Origin: CAZHPY01 sp964534705
Lineage (GTDB): Bacteria; Omnitrophota; Gorgyraeia; 2-01-FULL-45-10
Assembly (NCBI GenBank): GCA_964534705.1
Contig: CAZHPY010000003.1
Coordinates: forward strand, 1-50,465
Direction of reading: 5' to 3'
Length of the DNA: 50,465 nt
Shown piece by piece: positions 1-7,515 of this stretch. The translations under genes and the position numbers were made by a program. Below the pieces are notes generated by a model. It saw nothing but the letters and a program-made list of their open reading frames with translations, was not told the origin of the DNA and ran no database searches. Each line of letters opens with the position of its first letter. Position 1 is the stretch's first letter.

Positions 1-919
1 CGTGGGCTATTTCGGATAAGGCTTTTTGCGCGACATGGAACGTAGTAAAACTTAGGAAGCCGTGGATGACGCCTTTGTACATGATGTACTTGACCGGCAC
101 GCCCGCTTTTTTAAGTTTTGAGGCGAATTTTTTGCCGTCGTCCCTTAGCGGATCGCATTCGGCCGTTATTAAGAGTGTTGGCGGCAGGCCTTTGAGATCT
201 TTTGCGAAGAAAGGCGAGGCGCGAGGGTCTACAATATCTTTTTTATTGAGTATGTAGAGATCCCTAAACTTAGCGATCATCTTTTTGTCGAGATCGTAAC
301 CTTTGCCGAAACGCTTATATGAAGATGTGACGAGATCCTTCATGTTAGTGGCAGGATATACGAGGACCTGTAAAGCTATTTTCGGGCCACCCTCTTCTTT
401 TGCCTTAATACTTACTACGGCGGCAAGATTACCGCCGGCAGAATCACCCATCACTATCATGCGGCCCGGGTCTGCATTGAAAGACGCGGCATTATCATTG
501 ACGTATTCAAGCGCTGCATAGCAGTCATCGACCGCTGCGGGGAACGGATCTTCGGGCGCCAACCTGTAGTTAACTGAAAACACTGCGGCTTTGGCTTTAT
601 TCGCGAGCGAAGCGCAGATACCTTCATGGCTATTGAGGCTGCCGATAGACCAGCCGCCGCCGTGGTAAAACACTACCGGCGTGAACGGGCCTTTTCCTCC
701 AGGCGTATATATGCGTATGGCTATTTTTCCGGCAGGGCCGTTTATTAATATGTCTTTGATGTTTTTAACGGGCTCCGGCGGATAGGATTTTTTGATCTGA
801 TCTATGTCACGGCGAAGTTCTTCTACGGAAAGCAGATAAGCAGGCGGCCTTGACCTTACAACTTTCAGATATTGCGCAACTTGCGGATCGAGAGCCTCTA
901 CTTTTTTTCGTCTACGCAT
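1..919 (-). CDS. alpha/beta hydrolase, HSL-type esterase/lipase (3' end cut by window edge)
   Basis: The reading frame is open from an ATG at 919 to the window edge (306 codons), so only the last few residues are missing. The hormone-sensitive-lipase layout is visible: oxyanion motif HGGGW at residue 86, nucleophile motif GDSAGG with Ser160, acid in ECDPLRDDG (Asp256), and His286 in VIHGF. All three triad residues are present, so it is probably an active carboxylic-ester hydrolase; the substrate is unknown. No signal peptide is seen, since the protein starts MRRRKK. The start follows an in-frame stop and lies 6 bp after the stop of the small membrane-protein gene at 925-1050, suggesting co-transcription. 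A weak GGG precedes the start. Confidence 0.85.
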   Translation of the reverse strand, partial: MRRRKKVEALDPQVAQYLKVVRSRPPAYLLSVEELRRDIDQIKKSYPPEPVKNIKDILINGPAGKIAIRIYTPGGKGPFTPVVFYHGGGWSIGSLNSHEGICASLANKAKAAVFSVNYRLAPEDPFPAAVDDCYAALEYVNDNAASFNADPGRMIVMGDSAGGNLAAVVSIKAKEEGGPKIALQVLVYPATNMKDLVTSSYKRFGKGYDLDKKMIAKFRDLYILNKKDIVDPRASPFFAKDLKGLPPTLLITAECDPLRDDGKKFASKLKKAGVPVKYIMYKGVIHGFLSFTTFHVAQKALSEIAH

Positions 920-924
920 TTGCC

Positions 925-1050
925 CTAGGTTTTATTTCTTTTTTCCTGGTCCTTAGCATATTTAAGGATCGTCACGGTAATGGCGATGGGGACCAAAACG
1001 AGGCCAATGATCAGCATTCCTATAAATATTTTGTATAGAGTTTCACTCAT
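925..1050 (-). CDS. 41-aa single-pass membrane peptide
   Basis: A short frame encodes 41 residues starting MSETLYKIFIGML, with one hydrophobic helix at about residues 8-30 and a charged tail ending KDQEKRNKT. It ends 6 bp before the esterase start, on the same strand. The helix-plus-charged-tail pattern and tight spacing argue for a real gene, but the Shine-Dalgarno sequence is poor and no family is recognised. Confidence 0.5.
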   Translation of the reverse strand: MSETLYKIFIGMLIIGLVLVPIAITVTILKYAKDQEKRNKT

Positions 1051-1116
1051 TTTTTGCGCTACACCCGTATTCGCCTTTGGTCAATAATATCTTCTTTTTT
1101 TCATATTGTTCTTGCC

Positions 1117-1503
1117 TCACCTGTTCTGTAATGCTTTTTCGATCTTAGCGACAAGCTCATCTTTTTCTATAGGTTTTACAAGAAAATCAACAACGCCTAA
1201 TTTATACATCATCAACTTATCCTTGTCGGTATCCAGCGCGGAGAGCGCCATAATAGGGATGCTTTTCGCCTTAGGGTCGTCGTTCAGTATCTGGCATATC
1301 TGAACCCCATCGATCTTTGGCATCAGGATATCGACAATTATAAGGTCCGGGTTAAAGGACCTGACATGGGTAAGAAGATTGACCCCGGTAGATAACGTCA
1401 TCACTTCATACTTTTGAGCCTTTTCCAGGTTGACTTTTATTAATTTGAGAAAGCCCTCTTCATCATCAATGATCATTACTCTCTTTCTATCCATATCATA
1501 CAC
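1117..1503 (-). CDS. single-domain response regulator (receiver only)
   Basis: A CheY-like receiver of 128 residues with no output domain. Acidic pair Asp13/Asp14, phospho-acceptor Asp58 in LIIVDILMPKIDG, Ser88 at the switch position (ALSAL) and Lys110 before Pro (LVKP) are all present, so phosphorylation should be possible. It overlaps the 3' end of the histidine kinase at 1496-3661 by 8 bp, making that kinase the likely phosphodonor. With no DNA-binding domain it probably works by protein contact or as a phosphorelay intermediate. Confidence 0.9.
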   Translation of the reverse strand: MYDMDRKRVMIIDDEEGFLKLIKVNLEKAQKYEVMTLSTGVNLLTHVRSFNPDLIIVDILMPKIDGVQICQILNDDPKAKSIPIMALSALDTDKDKLMMYKLGVVDFLVKPIEKDELVAKIEKALQNR

Positions 1504-3661
1504 CTCCGGGTATTTTAAACAACATGGTTACTTTTGTGCCTAAACCTTTTTTGCTATCCATATAAATAAGCCCTCTATGCATCTCCATTATGCTTTTAGA
1601 AACCGATAGCCCAAGCCCAAGCCCATCAGTCCTGTTTTTAGTAGTAAAAAACGGCTCAAAAACCTTCTTTCTAGTTTCTTCATCCATACCTTCGCCTGTA
1701 TCTTCAACCTCCACTATTACCGCGTTCCCATCGAAAACGAAATTGCCTGAAGCATTATAACCAACCTTATCCTTTATTGTGTTCAGGTTAGCCACATAAG
1801 AACGTATGGAAAGATTTCCGCCTTTAGGCATTGCATAAATAGCATTAGATAATACATTGATAAACACCTGCTCAATTTTTTGTCCATCCAGGGTAAGGAT
1901 CGGGATGTTGCCCAGATCCTTCATAACGCTAACGCTTTTATTTTTTATCTCATATTGCACCAAAGTTATAGATTTCTCGATTATATCATTAATATTTAAC
2001 GACATCGAAACCAGGTTTCCTACCCTTGAGAAATCGAGCAGGGCGCGCACAATACTATCCGCTCTTCTAACGCTTGTTTTCATTAGCTGAAGCATTTCCT
2101 GTGCTTCCTTCTCACCCGAAGATAGCGTTCCTTCAAAATAATTTATGCCCTGGAGTACTATCCCAAGAGGATTTTTGACTTCATGTGCTACGCCTGCGGC
2201 CATCTTGCCGATCGTCTCCATCTTTTCGGCGTGCGCAAGTATAGCATGGGCCTGTCTCAATTCCTCCAATTTATTCTCCAGCTCTTCCCTTACCGCGTTA
2301 TTATCTTCAAGCATACTTACCAATATTTCGCGATTTTTCTCCGTTTCGTTCAGTTGCAGGTCCAGAAGCTTATTTTTTTCCCGCAGTGTGCCTTGCGCCG
2401 CTTCAAGCATCTTCTCCGCCGATTTTCGCTGCTCAACTTCGAGCATTAAGCCATCCCGTGAAACCATACTATTTTTTAAATTTGTGGTCATGGTGTTTAA
2501 GGCCCCCGCAAGCTGTTCAAACTCATCTCCTGTCTTCATATAGATTTGATAATCAAGGTCCCCCTTCGAAAAACGATCCGCGCCAGCCTGGAGCGTTTTT
2601 ATCGGAAAAATAAACATCTTCCGTAAAGCATTCTGCAGGATAAGCCCGGTCATCAAAAGTAAAAGCAACACTAAAAGTAATCCTTTAATAGAATTCTGGT
2701 ATAATGGCTCAAATATTTCGTCCCGGGCCTGACTGACAACTACAATCCATTTAACTGCATTATCTTTGAACAAAGGGCTTTGGATCCTTACAGCAGAGAC
2801 TAACCGCTGTTCTCCTGACCTGCTGCCCTTTAAAAACCCATAACCATCCTTGCTTTTTAACAACTGGGCCAGCGACTCTTTGAAAAAATGATCTCCTTCC
2901 GGATGCAGGCTAGGAGCAAAGATCATCTCCGTGGTTTTCTCATCAACCAAGTCCACATGACCGGTGTTACCGAATTTATATTCGCGCAAAGGTTGAAAAA
3001 ATGTCCCTATGTCCAACACGACCTTTACCACGCCGGCCGCATGTCCTGCATTATCTTCTATAGGCACTGCTAGAGCGCTGCTTATTATATTCGAGGACTC
3101 ATCAAGCTCAAGGTCACCGAAAAAAACATCACCTTTACCGTTATTATAGGCGTATTCCCACCACGATTCATCCGCCTGAAAAAAATCGCTCGTCTTGTCC
3201 GACGACGCGATCAAACCGCCATACTTATCCGTAAGGAATATCTCTGCGATATTCGTATCAGCGGCTTTCAAGGCTCTTAATCGCCTGCCAAGGAGACTAC
3301 TCAGTCTTTCTTTGACGATCGGCGTATCCGGATCGGCATGCGTCCATTCCTTATCCATCTTTGCCATATGGTCCTGGATAGCTTTTGGTTCAAGATTTTC
3401 GTATGATAGATTTGCTTCCTTGACAGCATCCTGCAGGATCGGATGGGTAACGAGCTTTCTTGCAGCTTTGATCTCGCTTGCTATCTGCCGCGTGATCAGC
3501 GTCGAGAATATCTCGGCATCCTGTCTTTGCCTTTCACCGATCGTTTTAAAGCGCAACGACCATATGCTGACAAAATCAACCGCTAATATACCAATTGCCA
3601 TAACAAAGATGGTTATATGCACAAACCATATAACTTTTTTATCAACGCTTAATTTTATCAT
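1496..3661 (-). CDS. membrane sensor histidine kinase (dCache-HAMP-coiled coil-HisKA-HATPase)
   Basis: 721 residues. TM1 at about 11-33, an extracytoplasmic region of about 290 residues resembling a double-Cache sensor (FFGDLELDESS, GVVKVVLDIGT), TM2 at about 326-346, HAMP to about 400, a long coiled coil, then the kinase core: His493 in AAGVAHEVKNPLG, N-box Asn606 (INVLSNAIYAM), G1 DTGEGMD at 654 and G2 GLGLGL at 680-685. All catalytic residues are intact. It overlaps the upstream PAS gene (ATGA, 4 bp) and the downstream receiver (8 bp), so the three are translationally coupled. The ligand is unknown; dCache domains usually bind small molecules. Confidence 0.9.
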   Translation of the reverse strand: MIKLSVDKKVIWFVHITIFVMAIGILAVDFVSIWSLRFKTIGERQRQDAEIFSTLITRQIASEIKAARKLVTHPILQDAVKEANLSYENLEPKAIQDHMAKMDKEWTHADPDTPIVKERLSSLLGRRLRALKAADTNIAEIFLTDKYGGLIASSDKTSDFFQADESWWEYAYNNGKGDVFFGDLELDESSNIISSALAVPIEDNAGHAAGVVKVVLDIGTFFQPLREYKFGNTGHVDLVDEKTTEMIFAPSLHPEGDHFFKESLAQLLKSKDGYGFLKGSRSGEQRLVSAVRIQSPLFKDNAVKWIVVVSQARDEIFEPLYQNSIKGLLLVLLLLLMTGLILQNALRKMFIFPIKTLQAGADRFSKGDLDYQIYMKTGDEFEQLAGALNTMTTNLKNSMVSRDGLMLEVEQRKSAEKMLEAAQGTLREKNKLLDLQLNETEKNREILVSMLEDNNAVREELENKLEELRQAHAILAHAEKMETIGKMAAGVAHEVKNPLGIVLQGINYFEGTLSSGEKEAQEMLQLMKTSVRRADSIVRALLDFSRVGNLVSMSLNINDIIEKSITLVQYEIKNKSVSVMKDLGNIPILTLDGQKIEQVFINVLSNAIYAMPKGGNLSIRSYVANLNTIKDKVGYNASGNFVFDGNAVIVEVEDTGEGMDEETRKKVFEPFFTTKNRTDGLGLGLSVSKSIMEMHRGLIYMDSKKGLGTKVTMLFKIPGGV

Positions 3662-4959
3662 GGACCATCTTTCTTAAGACGGCTCAGTTTGCCCTCCAGG
3701 TCCTTGACCTTTTTTTTCAATTCCAATACCCTCTCTTCCCGCTCCACACTTGCCTTATAAAATACCTCCAGTACGTGCAGGCGATTTTGAGCCTCTTCTT
3801 CCAGCTTTATACGCTCTGTAATATCCTCAACGACTTCAATAAATCCTGAACCCGCTCCTTGTGGCCCAAAAAGAGGGATGGTATGGATATGGACCTTGCG
3901 ACGGATGCCGTCATCGAGTACGGCTTCAGTCACAACATCTGCGCCGGAGCCGCTTGACATGGCTCTTACGCCCGGGCAATGTGGGCAGACCTCTGTTCGT
4001 TTCTCAAATTCTCTATAGCAATCTTTGCCGATAAAATCTCCCGGTTCCTTATTGAACATTTTGGCAAATGCGTGGTTCACCATCACTATTTTATGGGCAG
4101 CGTCTATAAGCGTTATCCCGAGCTGGACATTTTCCACAAGCGTCTTATAGAGATCTATATTCTTCTTCAGATCTTCTTCCATGTGGACGCGTTCGGTAAC
4201 ATCGATATCCGTCCCACGATAACCGGCCAGTTCTCCCTTTTCATTGATGACCGGTATCCCGCTGGTTTCCAGGATCACCAGGCTGCCATCCTTGCGCAGG
4301 TTTTGGTTGACGAATTTACTAAATGTCTTTTTTTGGGCCATAATCTCCATTGATTTTTTCTTATAGGCATCCTTATACTCAGGAACAAAAAAATCATAAT
4401 AACGCTTCTTACCTACGACTTCCTCAATCTTATATCCGAGCAGATTTTCAACCGCGTGGCTTACATAAACGTATAATCCGTCCGTGTCCACCTCCCAGAT
4501 CATTTCCTGCGCATTCTGCGCTATCTGCAGGAACCTCTCCTCGCTTTTCCGTAATGCCAGCTCTGTATTCACACGCTCGGTTGTATCATTGTAGATAGCC
4601 ACAACCTCTCCTCCGGGAAGTTTGAAGACGTAGTTATCTACCCACTGGGCTATTCTCTCATCTTTGTAATAACTGGCTGATAAGCGTTTGGCTTTTCCAG
4701 TCTTCCAGACCTGCCTGAGGGCATCTAAAAGTCCTATCTCTGCCGAAGCGGGGAAACATTCCGTAAGACGCTTCCCCCTTATTTTATTTATATCTACCCG
4801 GCTCAATCGTTCCCCGGACTTATTCATATCCTTGAATACAAAATCGTTCCCATCTTCGATCGCGTCATAAACCGCGACTCCACTGGCCATATTGTCCAAC
4901 AATTCCCTTAGCCTGACCTCGTTCTCATGACAAATCTTTTCCGTCTTATCGTCTCTCAT
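3658..4959 (-). CDS. cytoplasmic PAS-PAS-PAS protein without kinase domain
   Basis: Three PAS domains (about residues 15-130, 138-263 and 268-383), each ending in a (D)xTER motif, followed by a C-terminal coiled coil rich in Glu/Lys. No HisKA, GGDEF, EAL or HTH domain is present. The third PAS carries a Cys cluster (C-Y-R-E-F ... C-P-H-C-P), suggesting metal, haem or redox sensing. The start is set at 4959 because AAAGGA lies 7 nt upstream; an earlier in-frame ATG at 4980 lacks a ribosome site. Its stop overlaps the kinase start, so it is likely an accessory sensor for that kinase. Confidence 0.85.
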   Translation of the reverse strand: MRDDKTEKICHENEVRLRELLDNMASGVAVYDAIEDGNDFVFKDMNKSGERLSRVDINKIRGKRLTECFPASAEIGLLDALRQVWKTGKAKRLSASYYKDERIAQWVDNYVFKLPGGEVVAIYNDTTERVNTELALRKSEERFLQIAQNAQEMIWEVDTDGLYVYVSHAVENLLGYKIEEVVGKKRYYDFFVPEYKDAYKKKSMEIMAQKKTFSKFVNQNLRKDGSLVILETSGIPVINEKGELAGYRGTDIDVTERVHMEEDLKKNIDLYKTLVENVQLGITLIDAAHKIVMVNHAFAKMFNKEPGDFIGKDCYREFEKRTEVCPHCPGVRAMSSGSGADVVTEAVLDDGIRRKVHIHTIPLFGPQGAGSGFIEVVEDITERIKLEEEAQNRLHVLEVFYKASVEREERVLELKKKVKDLEGKLSRLKKDGP

Positions 4960-5130
4960 ATTTTGTTCCTTTAAATACACTGATGAATAACAGCCAGGTC
5001 AAAGGCGTTATTCCATTCGCCCAGCTGCCGCCTATATTTAAAGACTGCGTGCCTGTCGACATATGCGTATAGTTATAAGTATATCACAAGATTATAGATT
5101 AGTAGGGGGTTTAGGGTAATGCGAAAAGAA

Positions 5131-5162
5131 ATTGGGGGACGTTTACTTAAGCGCCCCCCAAT
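5131..5162 (-). terminator. Rho-independent terminator after the metal-related lipoprotein gene
   Basis: An 8-bp G/C-rich inverted repeat (ATTGGGGG at 5131-5138 with CCCCCAAT at 5155-5162). On the minus strand it is followed by TTTCTTTT. It lies 13 bp beyond the stop of the gene at 5176. Confidence 0.65.
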
Positions 5163-5175
5163 CTTAAACTATTTG

Positions 5176-5679
5176 CTAATTTTTCCCCATGCACTTACAG
5201 CCGCACATCTCGCATTTCTGTTCGTGCATCGCCTTAAGCTTATCCATCTGGTCTTTTGACAGCGTCTTTTTTATCTCGGCTATGGCAGCCACCAGGATCT
5301 TGGTCTTTTCCTTCTTAAGGTCATACTTTCTGTCTATCAGAGGATTGATGACGTTCACATCTATGGCATCTTTCCACAGCTCGGTTTTAACGTCGAGCGC
5401 CACAAGATCGATCTCTGCCTCTTTTGTTATCATGTCTTTTTTGGTTTTAAGTTTGAGGCTCTTGACAGACTCTATCTGCTGTTCGGATAGGCCAAGCTCT
5501 TTGGCGTTCTCAAGTATCATATGGAATTTGCGGAATAGCATCTCACCCATATCCATCTTGTCGGACTTCTGATGCATGCGCATCTTGCCGCATTCACCGT
5601 CAGCCCTCACTTCTGCCGCGCATGACAGCAGCGCTGCCAGCATAAAAACAACCACTACAGGATATATATACTTCTTCAT
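5176..5679 (-). CDS. Spy/CpxP-like putative metal-associated lipoprotein
   Basis: 167 residues. The signal peptide ends in a lipobox (ALLSC, Cys20), so it should be lipid-anchored and extracytoplasmic. The body is helical and charged, with a stretch LGLSEQQIESVKSLK that resembles the LTxxQ motif of the Spy/CpxP/CnrX group. It has a Met/His-rich start (KMRMHQKSDKMDMGEM) and a Cys-rich tail (CEMCGCKCMGKN), both consistent with soft-metal binding, probably Cu or Zn; this is inference. GGGGGA precedes the ATG. A terminator follows it. Confidence 0.6.
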   Translation of the reverse strand: MKKYIYPVVVVFMLAALLSCAAEVRADGECGKMRMHQKSDKMDMGEMLFRKFHMILENAKELGLSEQQIESVKSLKLKTKKDMITKEAEIDLVALDVKTELWKDAIDVNVINPLIDRKYDLKKEKTKILVAAIAEIKKTLSKDQMDKLKAMHEQKCEMCGCKCMGKN

Positions 5680-5764
5680 AACCTGTTCCCCCTTTCTTTT
5701 TAATGGGATATTGTTTTACATCAACAGCATACTAAAACGCGGGTGATATATTAATTGGGCAAAT

Positions 5765-5794
5765 CTGCTTTTTCCTGACTTTTTTCTACGTTGG
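5765..5794. repeat. 30-bp imperfect direct repeat, copy A
   Basis: Starts CTGCTTTTTCCTGACTTTT and matches copy B at 6874-6903 at 27 of 30 positions in the same orientation. The two copies flank the exchanger gene. The bases just beyond (about 5795-5820) read, on the minus strand, GGGTCAGGTCTCAACATTC, which resembles extragenic repeat ends seen in other genomes. Function unknown. Confidence 0.6.
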
Positions 5795-5837
5795 TTGAAT
5801 GTTGAGACCTGACCCTTAAAATCATTATCTTTTCAGT

Positions 5838-6854
5838 TTACTTATTCCCCAGCATAAAATTCACATAGGCGCCTATAAGAAATATACCTATCAATATTAT
5901 AGAATAGGCGCTAATGCCGAGTATCGTCTTTTTTTTCGGTTTTAAGATCAAACCGGCGATAACCGTTATAGTCATAAGTACGACTATGAAAGCGGTAAAG
6001 ATATTTTGCCTGGCAAGGACCGTAAAGATGGGGGCTTTTCTGTAGAATACGTCGTTCAGGAATATTATAGTTATGTTAAAAAGGTTTGATCCGACCATGT
6101 TTGCCACCGCTAACTCTTTCGCGCCTAACCGAAGCGCTGCGATCGAAACGGTTATCTCCGGTAATGTGGTAGCAAAACCGAGGAATAAACTGCCTATAAA
6201 GTTTTGGCTCAATCCCAAAAATCGCGCCAGGTCATCGCCTATATAAGCCAGCCATACCCCCGCCCCGGCTATCATTAAGGCAAAAATAACGTAATATGTC
6301 GACGCTTTGGACAAAGAAATAGCGTCATACTTAAAAACGATCTTCTCTTCCTTATGTATCTCCCGCAGTATCTTTTGTTGTTTTTTCTCAAATTTAAAGA
6401 TCGTCCTTGCAGATATAAGATAGGAAGCTAATATTAAAACACTGAATAAACTGATATTTGCAAAGGATATACCCGGCGCAAGCAATATTCCCAATACGGC
6501 CAGCGACAAAGGAATGAGGCTCAGGGCCGCTGTTAATAACTGGCCCTTGGAAATAACGCTTAACAGCGGAGCGCCTTTGTTAAGAAAGTCTAATAAGGAG
6601 ATGTTGACAAGATTATAGGTATTGGCCCCGAAGAGGTTTCCTACGGTAAGGTTGGGAGCGTTTATAAAGACCGTGCTTCCGATACCGGTGAACAATTCCG
6701 GCAGGCTTGTGGCGACAGATACCAGCACAACCCCGATCCACAACCCGCCGAGGCCCGTCTTCTCTGCAATAATATCGCCGTATTTCGCGACTCTTTTACC
6801 GCAAAATAAAATAACCGCTGTGCAAAAAGCAAACTTTATGGCTAGAAAAACCAT
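5838..6854 (-). CDS. CaCA-family sodium/calcium (cation) exchanger
   Basis: 338 residues, about ten hydrophobic segments. The two inverted alpha-repeats that define the CaCA superfamily are clear: SVATSLPELFTGI followed by GNLFGANTYN in the first half (Glu53 as the cation ligand), and GFATTLPEITVSI followed by MVGSNLFN in the second. The halves are joined by a charged cytoplasmic loop (KFEKKQQKILREIHKEEK). Probably exports Ca2+ or a similar cation using Na+ or H+; the exact ion pair cannot be read from sequence. Both sides of the gene carry the 30-bp repeat. Confidence 0.88.
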   Translation of the reverse strand: MVFLAIKFAFCTAVILFCGKRVAKYGDIIAEKTGLGGLWIGVVLVSVATSLPELFTGIGSTVFINAPNLTVGNLFGANTYNLVNISLLDFLNKGAPLLSVISKGQLLTAALSLIPLSLAVLGILLAPGISFANISLFSVLILASYLISARTIFKFEKKQQKILREIHKEEKIVFKYDAISLSKASTYYVIFALMIAGAGVWLAYIGDDLARFLGLSQNFIGSLFLGFATTLPEITVSIAALRLGAKELAVANMVGSNLFNITIIFLNDVFYRKAPIFTVLARQNIFTAFIVVLMTITVIAGLILKPKKKTILGISAYSIILIGIFLIGAYVNFMLGNK

Positions 6855-6873
6855 CTAAAATATTACCGCCTTC

Positions 6874-6903
6874 CTGCTTTTTCCTGACTTTTGGCTACGT
6901 CGG
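6874..6903. repeat. 30-bp imperfect direct repeat, copy B
   Basis: Second copy of the repeat at 5765-5794 (27 of 30 identical). It sits between the exchanger start (6854) and the stop of the transglutaminase-like gene (6911). Confidence 0.6.
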
Positions 6904-6910
6904 CGATCCG

Positions 6911-7396
6911 CTACTTTTTATCTACGCACTGCCCTGTTTCCATATCCAGTTTTTTGTCGCAGGCAGTGCAGCATTCGGTATTCAAATACGCCTTGTTTAT
7001 CACATCGTCTATTGACGCGTATTCTGTCTTTATCAATTTTATCCCGTCAAAATAATGGTAGTGGTTCCCGTCTTTCCAGACACAGACCGCATGCCCGAAC
7101 CTGGTTTTGAAAAATTTTATATGGACCACTTCGCTGTGGATGCCCATCTCCTTAAGGATGGCCTGAGTTAATGTTGCATAATCCTTGCAATCGCCGTACC
7201 TGGAATCCAGGGTTTCTTGCGGCGTCTTTTCATAGTCAGGTATTTTATACTCGCTTTTAAAGCCGCCTTCGGCATAGAATTTTTCAATATCTTCGGGAGA
7301 ACTCATTTTCCTGGCTACATCATTTACATGCTCGGCCTGCAATGGCATCGGAACAGACAAAAAAGTAATAATAAAGAATAAAACTATTCTTTTCAT
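6911..7396 (-). CDS. secreted transglutaminase-like cysteine protein
   Basis: 161 residues from the ATG at 7396, which places a standard signal peptide (MKRIVLFFIITFLSVPMPLQA) at the N-terminus; an upstream ATG at 7426 is possible but adds ten residues before it. The transglutaminase-like triad is visible: Cys70 in RYGDCKDYATL, His102 in GHAVCVW, Asp117 in YHYFDGIKL. The C-terminus has a Cys-rich patch (NTECCTACDKKL). It is probably a periplasmic peptidase or amidase of the BTLCP/transglutaminase-like fold; the substrate is unknown. Confidence 0.75.
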   Translation of the reverse strand: MKRIVLFFIITFLSVPMPLQAEHVNDVARKMSSPEDIEKFYAEGGFKSEYKIPDYEKTPQETLDSRYGDCKDYATLTQAILKEMGIHSEVVHIKFFKTRFGHAVCVWKDGNHYHYFDGIKLIKTEYASIDDVINKAYLNTECCTACDKKLDMETGQCVDKK

Positions 7397-7515
7397 ATTG
7401 CATAAGTATATCATAATTTTAGCCAAATGCCAACAAATGGCATATAGTAAGATAACAAAAAAGCTAGAATACTTCTATTGACCATGCCTTTTTATATGAT
7501 ATCATATTTGATACT

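Noticed and set aside
7478..7515. TTGACC with TATGAT upstream of the giant gene as a promoter
   Set aside because: Spacing is about 11 bp, too short; other -10 choices would leave almost no leader, so no promoter is called.
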